From assembly GCA_963582935.1 (NCBI GenBank), contig CAUZSH010000001.1, positions 17,227 through 81,226 on the forward strand: 64,000 nt of DNA. Direction: 5' to 3'. Shown here one piece after another: positions 30,723 through 40,428 of the stretch; position 1 is the stretch's first letter; every line of letters begins with the position of its first letter. The notes below the pieces were generated by a model, which was not told where the DNA came from, did not search any database, and saw only the letters and a list, made by a program, of their open reading frames with translations. Source of the DNA: CAUZSH01 sp963582935. GTDB taxonomy: Bacteria > Pseudomonadota > Gammaproteobacteria > Francisellales > Francisellaceae. A program made the position numbers and the translations under genes.

Positions 30723-31390
30723 GCCACTCCCCAATCGATCTCAGAGCGCCCTTTTTCTTCTAAATAAGCATTACATTTAGAAAAATGTCCACACCCCAAA
30801 AATCCTCGATATGCAGACAAAGGTGAAGGGTGTGCTGACTCCAAAACAAGATGCTTACGCTCATCAATCATATTGGACTTCTTACGTGCGTGACCACCCC
30901 ACAATAAAAATACCACACCATCTAGACTTTCATTAATTTTCTTGATCACAGCATCGGTGAAAATTTCCCACCCTTTTCCAGCATGTGAATATGCCTGATG
31001 AGCTTCAACGGTAAGCGTTGTATTCATTAATAAAACACCTTGGGCTGCCCAAGAAGTTAAATCACCATTTTTAGGTAGCGGCAATCCCACATCTGTGTGT
31101 AATTCCTTATAGATATTTTTTAAGGATGGAGGAACGGGAACTCCAGCCTGCACAGAAAAAGCCAAGCCATGCGCTTGATTAACGCCATGATAAGGGTCTT
31201 GTCCCAATATCACGACTTTTAAATCGTTTAGAGGCGTGTATTTAAAAGCATTGAATACATCCTGTTTTTCTGGAAAAATTTGTTTGCCCTTTTGTCGCTC
31301 ACTTTCCACAAAATGCATCACTCTCTTGAAGTAATCCTTTGTTTTCTCTTCTGCCAAAAGATCCGCCCAAATTAATGATTTATTGCTCAT
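30719..31390 (-). CDS. ung: Uracil-DNA glycosylase, family 1
   Basis: Excises uracil from DNA. The catalytic water-activating motif [20 protein letters not shown] region and the minor-groove loop [11 protein letters not shown] are intact. 223 residues from the ATG at 31390; a GTG two codons upstream (31396) is an alternative start. It ends tail-to-tail on ispA with a 4-base overlap. Just upstream on the same strand, 6 bases away, ends a Sel1-type protein gene, so the two may be co-transcribed. Confidence 0.95.
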   Translation of the reverse strand: MSNKSLIWADLLAEEKTKDYFKRVMHFVESERQKGKQIFPEKQDVFNAFKYTPLNDLKVVILGQDPYHGVNQAHGLAFSVQAGVPVPPSLKNIYKELHTDVGLPLPKNGDLTSWAAQGVLLMNTTLTVEAHQAYSHAGKGWEIFTDAVIKKINESLDGVVFLLWGGHARKKSNMIDERKHLVLESAHPSPLSAYRGFLGCGHFSKCNAYLEEKGRSEIDWGVA

Positions 31391-31402
31391 ATCCACATTT
31401 CT

Positions 31403-31906
31403 TTAATAGGCATCTACACTTAATTCAGCAGCCATCCTAAACCATTGCGCCGACTCAGTATAATTCACTTTTGTGTCATCTATTCCAAAAAAGTACTTAA
31501 CGCCTCTTGCAATCGCCGCATCATTATAACTATTTGGATGTATTGCTTGATAATACCAAAGTGCCGCAGCTTTCATGTTTTGAGTACGCCCTAAACCAAA
31601 CTCATTCAAATAACCTACAATCAAAATCGCCTGAGGACTTCCTGCCATCGCATAAGGCTCAAGGATTTTATAGGTTTGTGGATAGTTTTCACTCTTAAAG
31701 AATGAAACGCCCATTTCAAATTCACCATATTGAACACCCGCAACAGGAATCATTTCTCGGAAAACAACAACTTGCGATTGCATCTTTTGTTCATAGTTTG
31801 GGAAGTCTGAAGTATGTATTTGATGACGCTGCTCTACCACTATCGCTGTAATAATGACCACAACAAGAATGCCAACAATTAGCAAAATTTTTCGAGTATT
31901 CAACAT
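31403..31906 (-). CDS. Membrane-anchored Sel1-repeat-like protein, function unknown
   Basis: A 167-residue protein with one N-terminal membrane helix (ILLIVGILVVVIITAIVV) and a periplasmic helical region. It shows Sel1-like repeats such as SPQAILIVGYLNEFGLGRTQNMKAAALWYYQA and YTESAQWFRMAAE. Sel1 repeats mediate protein contacts, often in envelope or signalling proteins. The role is unknown. It lies upstream of ung on the same strand and diverges from pilD. Confidence 0.6.
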   Translation of the reverse strand: MLNTRKILLIVGILVVVIITAIVVEQRHQIHTSDFPNYEQKMQSQVVVFREMIPVAGVQYGEFEMGVSFFKSENYPQTYKILEPYAMAGSPQAILIVGYLNEFGLGRTQNMKAAALWYYQAIHPNSYNDAAIARGVKYFFGIDDTKVNYTESAQWFRMAAELSVDAY

Positions 31907-32068
31907 AAAAAAAGCATGAGCCTTGCTCTATTAAACATTATTCGAAATATTGTCACACTTTTTTTGTCTGGAATAAACATAAACTAACGATTCCATAAAA
32001 TTAATGCCTCCCCCATTGGTTAAATACAGAAAAAGATCGTAAGCTTAGGAAAACCATCGAATACTCTG

Positions 32069-32935
32069 ATGCCCATGCCGTTTTTTGACAGCCTTACTTC
32101 CATTAGCCTATTTTTCTTAATCGTCATCATTGGGCTATGTGTGGGCAGTTTTCTAAATGTGGTCATCTATCGACTTCCCATCATGCTAAAGGCGGAATGG
32201 CGCGAAGCCTGTGCTAAAGTTTTTGATGACGTCAATCTCGCGCCCGCAAAAAAAATATCTGTTTCATTGCCAGCATCCCACTGCCCAAGTTGCCAACATC
32301 CATTAAAACCTTGGCATAACATTCCATTAATTAGTTACTTTTGCTTAAAAGGAAAGTGTGCCTTTTGCAAAACAGACATACATTGGCAATATCCTCTAAT
32401 TGAAGCTATCTCAGGGGTATTTGCATTTTTCACCTTCATTACATTTGGCTTAACGCCTACATTTGGCTTTGCACTTGTTTTCTGTTGGCTATTAATCGTC
32501 TTAAGTGCTATTGACCTAAAAACCAAATATCTTCCTGACAATCTTACTTTATCGCTGCTATGGTTAGGATTAATTGCCAATTATTTTGGGTATTTTGTAG
32601 ACCTTCACACTGCCGTGTTAGGGGTAATATTTGGCTATGGTGTACTATGGCTTTTCTTTCAAGGCTTCAAACTTCTCACTGGCAAAGAAGGTATGGGATA
32701 TGGTGACTTTAAACTTTTGGCCGCTTTGGGCGCATGGTTTGGCTGGCAATCATTGGTACTTATTTTAATGCTTAGTTGCATCATTGGCATTATCAGCGCC
32801 TTAATTTTCTACCGAAATGCCAAAGATGACGAATCAAAAATGATTCCATTTGGTCCTTATTTATCTATCGCAGGCATCGTGTATTTATTTTTCGGCACAC
32901 AAATTTTACAGTGGTATAGCGCATGGATGTTTTAA
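32069..32935 (+). CDS. pilD: Prepilin peptidase/N-methyltransferase
   Basis: Inner-membrane aspartyl protease that cleaves type IV prepilins and methylates the new N-terminus. 288 residues. The N-terminal GSFLNVVIYRLP motif and a four-cysteine cytoplasmic module (CPSCQHP...CAFCKTD) are present. The two catalytic aspartates lie in IDLKTKYLPD and GYGDFKLLAALGAWFG, with about eight hydrophobic helices. It stands alone here, without pilB and pilC, its usual partners. Its expected clients include the damaged minor pilin at 18.1-18.65 kb. Its last 13 bases overlap glnD. Confidence 0.95.
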   Translation: MPMPFFDSLTSISLFFLIVIIGLCVGSFLNVVIYRLPIMLKAEWREACAKVFDDVNLAPAKKISVSLPASHCPSCQHPLKPWHNIPLISYFCLKGKCAFCKTDIHWQYPLIEAISGVFAFFTFITFGLTPTFGFALVFCWLLIVLSAIDLKTKYLPDNLTLSLLWLGLIANYFGYFVDLHTAVLGVIFGYGVLWLFFQGFKLLTGKEGMGYGDFKLLAALGAWFGWQSLVLILMLSCIIGIISALIFYRNAKDDESKMIPFGPYLSIAGIVYLFFGTQILQWYSAWMF

Positions 32936-35562
32936 TCACCCCCAAATATATTCGCCAACAACTCCAAGACCCAACGCTTAACACTCACCAGAGCTTGCAG
33001 AAAATATTTACGGATAGTCGAGAAATCGCAATTCAACGCTACCTTGATAACCCCTATTACACACTGCGTATTATGCATAAACAAAGAATTCAAATTGACT
33101 GTGCTTTAAGAACCATTTTCCCAAATCAAAAAGGGCTGTGTCTGGTGGCAATCGGTGGATATGGGCGAGGGGAGCTTTATCCTTATTCAGACTTAGATAT
33201 TTTAATCTTGCTCAAAGAGCATGACCAAAAGTTAGAGGAGCGAACTCAAAGCTTCATGCAAACCATATGGAATGCAGGCTACAAAATCGGGCATAGCGTC
33301 CGCACCACCCAAGAAATACTCACTGATGCGACTGCAGATAGCCACCTACTCACCGCGATTATTGAATCTCGTCTTATTTCAGGAGACAAATCTCTTTTTC
33401 GTAAATTCACAAAGAGACTCTTCCAATCTCCACCCATTTCTCACCAACAATTTTTTAGTGATAAATACCGTGAGCAAAAATTACGTGACCAAAAGTACAC
33501 CGTCACCTTAGAGCCTAATATTAAAAAAAACCCTGGTAACTTACGATACATTCATATTCTTATGTGGCTCTTAGAGTATTTTCTTAATAAATTTACTCTA
33601 AAAGACTTTATCGCCATTGGCATTGTCACTGAAGCGGAACACCATGAAATACAAGAAATTCATAACACACTTAGAATGATTCGCTATGGTTTGCATGCCT
33701 TATCAAACCGCGCTGAAGACCGACTTCTTTCTACTTATCAAAAAGAATTGGCAACTCTGTTTGGCTATCATGCTGATGATCATAACAGTATTATTCAAGT
33801 CTTTATGCAAGACTATTACCAAGTCACCCAGAGACTTATTTTACTCAATAAAATCGTCTTAGCGGCCATCACTGAGCATGTATTTGTAAATAATAAAAAT
33901 CCTGATATAGAAAAATATAATGACCTTTTTTCAAGAAAACATCTTCTCCTAGAGATTACTGCCACAAACTTTAAAGATAACCCTGCCAATATCCTTAAAT
34001 TATTCCTATGTGTATGCCAACACCCAGAAATCATGGCACTCAGCTCACATACGCTAAGGACATTAAGAGAAACCATCGCACAATATCCTTGTGAAGTACT
34101 GCGTGAAAACACTGAAATAAAAAAGCTTTTCATTGAAATTTTTCAACAAGATCACTTAATTGTCAAACAACTCCAGAACTTATTATCCCTAGGCTTTTTA
34201 GATAAATACGTCCCGCATTTTTCGACCATTAACGGACTAATGCAATTTGACCTGTACCACATCCACTCTGTTGACCAACATACCTTAATGGTGATCAAAA
34301 ATTTACGCACTATTGCCTTGGGAGATTTTATAAGTGATGCAACGCTCTATCGACAAATATTCAGCGAAATAGATCAGCCTTATCTGCTTTACTTAGCAGG
34401 ATTTTTTCACGACATTGGGAAAGGGAGTGGACAGAATCATGCTAAATTTGGGGCGGCAATCGCATGGGAATTTTGCAACAATCATAACCTTAAACCAGAA
34501 GATAGCGAATTGGTTCGGTGGTTGGTGGAACAACATTTATTTTTTTCAAAAACGACAAAAACCAAAGATATTTACGATAATGAAGTCATTCGTGATTTTT
34601 GTATAGAGGTCAATAGTATCCGCAAATTAAACTACCTCACACTACTTACGGCTGCAGACGCTCAAGCAACGAATCCAAAACTTTGGAATGACTGGAGCAT
34701 TTCTTTAACTCATTCTCTTTATCTCATTGCCAGAAGCACACTTGAAAATCCATCCTCACACCCCATTAAGGATCAAAATAAAATGGAAACAAAACAAACC
34801 AAGGAGTTAATTTTACAAAGAGGGAAATATTCTGACACCCAGAAAGAAACACTTACTGAGCTTTGGAAGCATTGGCCTGAAAAATATTTTTTGTCTCAGT
34901 CACGAACGACGATCAATTGGCATATTGAACATATCCTGCCAAATCCCTACCCTGAAGACACACTTTTCTTTGCAAGATTCAACTTCCGCATTAAACAATG
35001 TGAAGTCACGATATATTCCCCCATGTTTCGCTATTTATTTACAAATGTTACTGCCGCGTTAGATCAAGTAAATTTGCAAGTGATGGAAGCTAGAATTTAT
35101 ACCATTAATAGCCCTTCTTCCACTAAGCAATATTCCCTAAGCCAATACATCGTCACACATGACGGTGCTTCAATTAAAGATAAGCAACAAATTCAAGGTA
35201 TTGCTCAAATTCTCACACAACACCTTCAAAAATTCAAGCCCATTGACGCTCTTGCACCAAAGGCTTCAAGTATTCGCCGTTCAAAAGAATACGACTATCA
35301 AACGATCGTCAATACTGAAAATCCTGAGGGTAAGAATTACACCATACTCTCCGTGCATAGCATGGATAAACATGGGTTATTGGCACGCGTTGCATATGTT
35401 ATCGGGCTGTTTAACCTATACGTACGACATGCCAAAATTAACACCTTGGCAGATAAAGCCGAAGATTATTTTTATGTCAACAATATGGAACATATTCGAA
35501 TCACCGATGCAGAAACATTGACCGCCCTCAAAACTGCCGTACATAATGCAATAACAACCTAG
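32923..35562 (+). CDS. glnD: PII uridylyltransferase/uridylyl-removing enzyme
   Basis: Nitrogen sensor that uridylylates PII proteins and removes the UMP according to glutamine level. 879 residues. The nucleotidyltransferase motif is AIGGYGRGELYPYSDLDIL (canonical G-S replaced by G-G). The HD domain is FFHDIGKGSGQNHAKFG, and two ACT-type regions lie at the C-terminus, the last around LSVHSMDKHGLLARVAYVIG. Together with the large glutamate dehydrogenase it indicates regulated glutamate/ammonia metabolism. The start lies inside pilD, suggesting translational coupling. Confidence 0.94.
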   Translation: MDVLITPKYIRQQLQDPTLNTHQSLQKIFTDSREIAIQRYLDNPYYTLRIMHKQRIQIDCALRTIFPNQKGLCLVAIGGYGRGELYPYSDLDILILLKEHDQKLEERTQSFMQTIWNAGYKIGHSVRTTQEILTDATADSHLLTAIIESRLISGDKSLFRKFTKRLFQSPPISHQQFFSDKYREQKLRDQKYTVTLEPNIKKNPGNLRYIHILMWLLEYFLNKFTLKDFIAIGIVTEAEHHEIQEIHNTLRMIRYGLHALSNRAEDRLLSTYQKELATLFGYHADDHNSIIQVFMQDYYQVTQRLILLNKIVLAAITEHVFVNNKNPDIEKYNDLFSRKHLLLEITATNFKDNPANILKLFLCVCQHPEIMALSSHTLRTLRETIAQYPCEVLRENTEIKKLFIEIFQQDHLIVKQLQNLLSLGFLDKYVPHFSTINGLMQFDLYHIHSVDQHTLMVIKNLRTIALGDFISDATLYRQIFSEIDQPYLLYLAGFFHDIGKGSGQNHAKFGAAIAWEFCNNHNLKPEDSELVRWLVEQHLFFSKTTKTKDIYDNEVIRDFCIEVNSIRKLNYLTLLTAADAQATNPKLWNDWSISLTHSLYLIARSTLENPSSHPIKDQNKMETKQTKELILQRGKYSDTQKETLTELWKHWPEKYFLSQSRTTINWHIEHILPNPYPEDTLFFARFNFRIKQCEVTIYSPMFRYLFTNVTAALDQVNLQVMEARIYTINSPSSTKQYSLSQYIVTHDGASIKDKQQIQGIAQILTQHLQKFKPIDALAPKASSIRRSKEYDYQTIVNTENPEGKNYTILSVHSMDKHGLLARVAYVIGLFNLYVRHAKINTLADKAEDYFYVNNMEHIRITDAETLTALKTAVHNAITT

Positions 35563-35618
35563 CATTGTAGAGTGTGATTGATTACCCTTTTTAACAGCAA
35601 TGATTTTAGGAAACAACC

Positions 35619-36449
35619 ATGGGAATAAAACTTAAACACCTACTTTTAATTACAGTTTTTTCTGCCACTGGCGCTTTGATTGTTGGTTGCTCCAGCTCTA
35701 ACGAAAGCAGCGCCACAAGCCATAACTCAGATGCGGCAAAGGCCTTAATTCAGAAAATCACCAACAAACAAATTACCATCAATCAAACCTTTGATTCTCC
35801 TGCAGGACTATATGGTTTTGTGGTTACGGCGGACAATGGGCAAGAAGGTATTATTTACACTACAAAAGATGGGAAATACATTATTAATGGGCAAATTTTA
35901 GATGCCGACGGTAATCTCACGCAAAAAGATTTTGAAAAATATATAGAACCAAAAGCCACAGAGCTTGCTTATGACAGTGTTCGACATACCGACTACATAC
36001 AGCAAGGATCAGATGATGCTAAGCATAAAATATATATCGTCGTCGATCCAAACTGCAGCGCTTGCCATACTGCTTATATTCTTCTGCAAGATGCCATTAA
36101 AAATAATGATCTTGCCGTTAGATGGGTGGTGGTTGGAATAATCAAGCCCTCTAGCCCCGCCAAGGCCATGGCAATATTAACCAGTAAAAAACCTCTGCAG
36201 TCGATGGCAACGAACGAAAATAAATTCAATACCGCTACAGAACAAGGTGCCATCACCCCACTTTTAAACCCGTCAGAAGAGGCAAAACAACAGCTCGCTA
36301 AAAACATGAATTTTATGCAGAAGGCTAAAATCATGGCAACCCCCGTTTTTATTTATCAAACAAAATCGGGTGTGAAAAAACTTATCAAGGGCTTACCTCA
36401 AACAGCTTCCAGTGAAACCATTTACAACAATGCCAGCAACCAATGGTAA
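35619..36449 (+). CDS. DsbC/DsbG-like thiol-disulfide protein, predicted lipoprotein
   Basis: A 276-residue exported protein with a lipobox (LIVGC) near residue 24, an N-terminal dimerisation-like domain and a thioredoxin fold with a CSAC active site (Cys146-Cys149, context VVDPNCSACHTAY) and a cis-proline region MATPVFIY. The pattern is that of DsbG/DsbC, periplasmic isomerases or reductases. The lipid anchor is atypical, since E. coli DsbC and DsbG are soluble. The downstream small membrane protein starts 12 bases later. Redox partner and client proteins are unknown. Confidence 0.8.
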   Translation: MGIKLKHLLLITVFSATGALIVGCSSSNESSATSHNSDAAKALIQKITNKQITINQTFDSPAGLYGFVVTADNGQEGIIYTTKDGKYIINGQILDADGNLTQKDFEKYIEPKATELAYDSVRHTDYIQQGSDDAKHKIYIVVDPNCSACHTAYILLQDAIKNNDLAVRWVVVGIIKPSSPAKAMAILTSKKPLQSMATNENKFNTATEQGAITPLLNPSEEAKQQLAKNMNFMQKAKIMATPVFIYQTKSGVKKLIKGLPQTASSETIYNNASNQW

Positions 36450-36461
36450 GAAGGTCTTAAT

Positions 36462-36830
36462 ATGCTGCTGCTTCTAATATATGCCTTTGTGCTACTTGGG
36501 TTCTGGGTAAGAGCCTTGCGCATGATACCCGAACATTACCCGAATGCTAAAGAAGAAGATGTCCTATATTGGAAAGCCACACTAATTCGTGCTTATAAGT
36601 TATATGCCATCCTCTATTTTTTTATGATCATCTTCTCTTTAGGTTTGGGCTATTTGCTCAATATGGTGACCCGAGCCACACCAGAGATAACATTTACAAC
36701 AAGCCCCTTATATTTTCAAGCCTCAATTGTTGGCATATCTCTATATGTTACCTTTTCTCTGATTTTTATCGCAGTAAGAGCCTATAAGCATCATATGCTT
36801 GGCAAAGAAATCGGTGTGTACGCACCATGA
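36462..36830 (+). CDS. Small integral membrane protein, function unknown
   Basis: A 122-residue protein with three predicted membrane helices (about 2-16, 50-69 and 87-107). Between helices one and two lies a charged segment, RMIPEHYPNAKEEDVLYWKA. I do not recognise the family. It is located between the DsbG-like gene and anmK and overlaps anmK by four bases (ATGA), which implies one transcript and coupled translation. Confidence 0.55.
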   Translation: MLLLLIYAFVLLGFWVRALRMIPEHYPNAKEEDVLYWKATLIRAYKLYAILYFFMIIFSLGLGYLLNMVTRATPEITFTTSPLYFQASIVGISLYVTFSLIFIAVRAYKHHMLGKEIGVYAP

Positions 36831-37945
36831 GTCGCTTATATATCGGTCTAATGTCCGGCACCAGCCTCGATGCTATTGATGCCATCGCCATTGACTTCAG
36901 TGAACCACAACCCAAAATCATCTGTCATCACGACATTGATTATCCAAATGCAATTAAATCAGATATTCGAAAGATTTCTCAAAACTCAGGGCAGATTTCC
37001 CTACAAACATTAGGTGAGTTAGATTACAAGCTTGGTATTTATTATGCTCAGATTGTGAATGAACTCTTGTCCAAGGCAAACCTCAACGCCAAAGACATCA
37101 CGGCCATTGGCTCACATGGGCAAACTATTTTTCATTCTCCTGCAAAAAAGCACCCTTTTTCGATGCAAATTGGAAATGGAAATATTATTGCCGCCAAAAC
37201 AGGCATTCCCTGCATTACGGACTTTCGAGGTATGGATATAGCCGTGGGTGGTCAAGGTGCGCCTCTGGCGCCGGCATTTCATCAGGCATTATTTTCCTCC
37301 ACATCTGAAAATCGTATTATTCTTAATTTAGGCGGAATAGCCAATATCTCTGTCCTCTCAAAAAGTGGTAGAAACATTATCGGTTATGATACCGGCCCCG
37401 CAAATACATTAATGGATGTTTGGGTTCACAAACACCTTGGGAAGAAATATGACAAAAATGGACAGTGGACACGCTCAGGAACAATCTACCAACCTTTACT
37501 AACAATGTTGCTAGATGACCCTTACTTTGCCCTAAGTCCGCCCAAAAGCACGGGAACAGAATATTTTCATCTTGCTTGGCTGAATCAAATAATTCAAAAA
37601 CTGCCGACAACTTTAAATCCTGTCGACATTCAAGCAACATTATGTGAACTCACTGCAATAAGTGTGGCAAATGACATCAAAAAACACCTTGTTGATAGTA
37701 TTTATGTTTGTGGGGGGGGTGCTGAAAATGTCTTTTTATTAGAGCGTATCCAGCATTTACTACCCCATATAAAAATCACTTCGACCACTGATTTAGGTAT
37801 TGACTCTCAACTGGTCGAAGCAAGTTGCTTTGCTTGGCTCGCGTACCAATACACGCTTAAAAAACCTGGAAATTTGCCGTCTGTTACTGGCGCAAGAATG
37901 CCTGCAATCCTTGGAAGCCTTTATTACCCACCAATGGCTATTTAA
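36827..37945 (+). CDS. anmK: Anhydro-N-acetylmuramic acid kinase
   Basis: Cell-wall recycling enzyme that converts 1,6-anhydro-MurNAc to MurNAc-6-phosphate. 372 residues. Diagnostic starts and motifs: LYIGLMSGTSLDAIDA, GSHGQTIFHSP, CITDFRGMDIAVGGQGAPL, NLGGIANISVL, GYDTGPANTLMD and VCGGGAENVFL. All active-site regions look intact. The start overlaps the preceding membrane gene. Confidence 0.96.
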   Translation: MSRLYIGLMSGTSLDAIDAIAIDFSEPQPKIICHHDIDYPNAIKSDIRKISQNSGQISLQTLGELDYKLGIYYAQIVNELLSKANLNAKDITAIGSHGQTIFHSPAKKHPFSMQIGNGNIIAAKTGIPCITDFRGMDIAVGGQGAPLAPAFHQALFSSTSENRIILNLGGIANISVLSKSGRNIIGYDTGPANTLMDVWVHKHLGKKYDKNGQWTRSGTIYQPLLTMLLDDPYFALSPPKSTGTEYFHLAWLNQIIQKLPTTLNPVDIQATLCELTAISVANDIKKHLVDSIYVCGGGAENVFLLERIQHLLPHIKITSTTDLGIDSQLVEASCFAWLAYQYTLKKPGNLPSVTGARMPAILGSLYYPPMAI

Positions 37946-38005
37946 CTATCTCGCCTTAATACGGTATACTTACTCAAAACCTACGAATAAAAGGATGTTG
38001 TGCGA

Positions 38006-38296
38006 ATGAAAGCAAAAATATACGCTGTGATACTTAGCACCTCCTTCATCATCTCACCGAGTTTTGCTGACAATGGTTTAAGTAATGCAATCATTGCCGG
38101 AACCGTCAACTCTATGGTTGCTACCTCTTCTATGATGATCATGCAAAAAAATGGCATCCATTCACATATTGAGCTTACGCCTTACGGCGCTGTCGCCGTC
38201 ACCGACAATAAAAATCACTCTCAAGCGCAATCTACCTACCAAGCACCAACACCCGAAGAGCGACAAGATCAAAAAATTGATTTTATGAATGATTAG
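38006..38296 (+). CDS. Small predicted secreted protein, unknown
   Basis: A 96-residue protein with a clear signal peptide (KIYAVILSTSFIISPSFA/DN) and a short mature part containing methionine-rich and glutamine-rich stretches. I do not recognise it. AAGGA at 37991 serves either the GTG at 38000 or the ATG at 38006; the ATG gives the better spacing. It lies between anmK and the SNF symporter. Confidence 0.5.
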   Translation: MKAKIYAVILSTSFIISPSFADNGLSNAIIAGTVNSMVATSSMMIMQKNGIHSHIELTPYGAVAVTDNKNHSQAQSTYQAPTPEERQDQKIDFMND

Positions 38297-38367
38297 CCGA
38301 TTCATTCATATGGCGTATGTGATAACATTTATATCACTGTTCGCTCACATGATAAATTGGAGTAATT

Positions 38368-39843
38368 TTGAGCTCAACAACCCGTGATAATTTCAAATCA
38401 CCTTGGACATTCGTATTAGCCGCTATCGGTTCAGCCGCAGGACTCGGCAACTTATGGCGATTCCCCTATCTAGCCTATGAACATGGCGGTGCTGCTTTTT
38501 TCCTCGCATACTTTATTTGCTTGGTCGGTATTGGTCTGCCTTTTTTAATCGCTGAAATCGGCATGGGTCAAATCACCCGCAAAGCCGCGCCACAATCTCT
38601 CGCCATTGCAGGAAAGTCTAGCCGTTTTAAATTAATCGGATGGCTTGCTGCTATGATTTCATTTAGCATATTAACTTATTATGTTGTCATTACCTCTTGG
38701 ACGGTTAATTTCGCGATCAATTCTATTAATCAACCTTGGCAGGGAGGTAGCGAAAATTATTTTTATCAAACTTTTCTGCATATCTCTAAAAGTGTCTCTC
38801 AAGTAGGCCACCTAAATACCCCAATAGTCTTAGGCGTGCTTGCCACCCTCTTGCTGCTTTATCTTGCCATCCATCGAGGCAGCTCTGGCATTGCGGTCGT
38901 TGCCAAATGGATTACACCCATTCCTTTTATCCTACTGTTTATCCTACTTGCAAACTCACTACAATTATCTGGGGCAGAGATCGGGCTTAAAAAACTACTC
39001 ATTCCTCAATGGGACTATTTATATTCTCTTGATTTATGGTTTGATGCGGCAAGCCAAGTGCTATTTTCCCTATCCCTTGCCTTTGGAGTCATGTTCGCTT
39101 ACGGTGCAATCCTAGATAAAAAAGTCAATATCAAGAAAATGGCAACCATCATTATTTTTGGCGATACTTTAGCGGCAATGCTCGGTGGACTGATCGTCTT
39201 TTCAGTGCTTGGACATATGTCATTCGTTCAACACCTACCCATTGATGAGGTGGTAACGGGCGGTATTGGATTAGCTTTTGTGGTGATTCCAAAAGCATTA
39301 TCCTTTTTACCTTACGGTAGTACGACTTTTTCAGTCATATTTTATGTCGCACTTTTCTTACTTGCCTTTACCTCGATTGTTTCACTTTTTGAGGCCGTAC
39401 TTGCAGCTATCATGGACAGTACTGCTAAGCTAAAACGTTCGGCTATCTTATCAATTCTTGTGCTAGCTGTTTTTGGCTTAAGCTTGCTATACAGCGCAGA
39501 CAATGGGTTATATATCCTCGATATTGTGGATCATTTTGTCAGTGGTTATGGCATACTGGTCGTAAGCATTTTAGAGTGCATTATCATCGGTTGGATATAT
39601 GATGCGGAAAGATTACGCTATCAGCTTAAAAAACAAAGTGGTCTGACCCTCAGCCCCATATTCAATATTCTCATCCGATTTATTATTCCTACCGTCTTGT
39701 TGGTGCTTCTTGTTAGACAGGTTATGTTTGATCTTGAAAAAACCTACGGTGGTTACCCTAGTCTATATCTAGGGCTATTTGGAATTGGGTCACTCCTCTT
39801 TATGCTATTCATCGGCTTTATCTTAAGCAAAATATTCAAATAA
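38368..39843 (+). CDS. Neurotransmitter:sodium symporter (SNF/LeuT family)
   Basis: A sodium-coupled amino-acid-type transporter of the inner membrane, 491 residues. The helix 1 signature is AAIGSAAGLGNLWRFPYL, with the unwound GxGN sodium site; GGAAFFLAYF follows, and about 11-12 helices in total can be counted. The start is a TTG at 38368, preceded by TTGGAG, with no in-frame ATG that keeps helix 1. Substrate is not predictable from sequence. No co-transcribed neighbours are obvious; the opposite-strand pseudogene ends seven bases away. Confidence 0.9.
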   Translation: MSSTTRDNFKSPWTFVLAAIGSAAGLGNLWRFPYLAYEHGGAAFFLAYFICLVGIGLPFLIAEIGMGQITRKAAPQSLAIAGKSSRFKLIGWLAAMISFSILTYYVVITSWTVNFAINSINQPWQGGSENYFYQTFLHISKSVSQVGHLNTPIVLGVLATLLLLYLAIHRGSSGIAVVAKWITPIPFILLFILLANSLQLSGAEIGLKKLLIPQWDYLYSLDLWFDAASQVLFSLSLAFGVMFAYGAILDKKVNIKKMATIIIFGDTLAAMLGGLIVFSVLGHMSFVQHLPIDEVVTGGIGLAFVVIPKALSFLPYGSTTFSVIFYVALFLLAFTSIVSLFEAVLAAIMDSTAKLKRSAILSILVLAVFGLSLLYSADNGLYILDIVDHFVSGYGILVVSILECIIIGWIYDAERLRYQLKKQSGLTLSPIFNILIRFIIPTVLLVLLVRQVMFDLEKTYGGYPSLYLGLFGIGSLLFMLFIGFILSKIFK

Positions 39844-39849
39844 AACACC

Positions 39850-40306
39850 TTAACTCAGCTTCCAAACCACCGCAGACTTCCCCTGACACTTGTCGGTTAC
39901 CCAAATAAGCTCTGTCTTATCTGTATCAGGATTTTTTTGATCATGTAGCCACATTGTTGAGCTCCAATCTTGTTTACCATCGGCATTCTCAGTCCAAATA
40001 CTTTCCTTTACAAAAATGGCATTGAAATCGCTATTACAAGCAAGGTTGTATTTATCAAACTTTATATATACCATTTTCAGCACGGGTATAGCCTCCCTCC
40101 ACCAATAATGCCATCGAAACAATATTCGGCATATAGGCAAAACAAAATTCTTGTGATACAGGGTTTTTAACATCTGTCCGCGGCTCAATATTATAGAATA
40201 CCGACATTGAAGGACTATGCGGATCAAAGTTTTGATTGACGTATAAAATTGTAAAAGCAAAAACACTTGTCACGACTGCCATCAAACATAGAATTAGTCT
40301 TACCAT
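39850..40306 (-). pseudogene. Small anchored protein of unknown function, frameshifted at a TA repeat
   Basis: From ATG 40306 a frame with an N-terminal membrane helix (LILCLMAVVTSVFAFTILYV) reads to ENGIYKV and stops at 40055. A second overlapping frame continues from KFDKYNLACNSDFNAIF to WLHDQKNPDTDKTELIWVTD and WKLS. The break lies at a (TA)4 tract (40063-40070). One extra TA would fuse both into about 150 residues. It could be a decaying gene, slippage-prone switching or a sequence error. The family is not recognised. Confidence 0.6.
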
Positions 40307-40428
40307 TGTTGAAATCTCTCCCTGAAAAAATTCAGGGTCAACTTTAACGCAAGATCAACTGATAAAAAACCTTAATTTTTCATAGGGAATTTCACCCCTA
40401 AATATCCATAGGAAAATAATTAAATAGC

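Noticed and set aside
40320..40337. Hairpin CCCTGAA/TTCAGGG as terminator for aroB
   Set aside because: The stem is perfect but no T-run follows on either strand; left as an unexplained hairpin.
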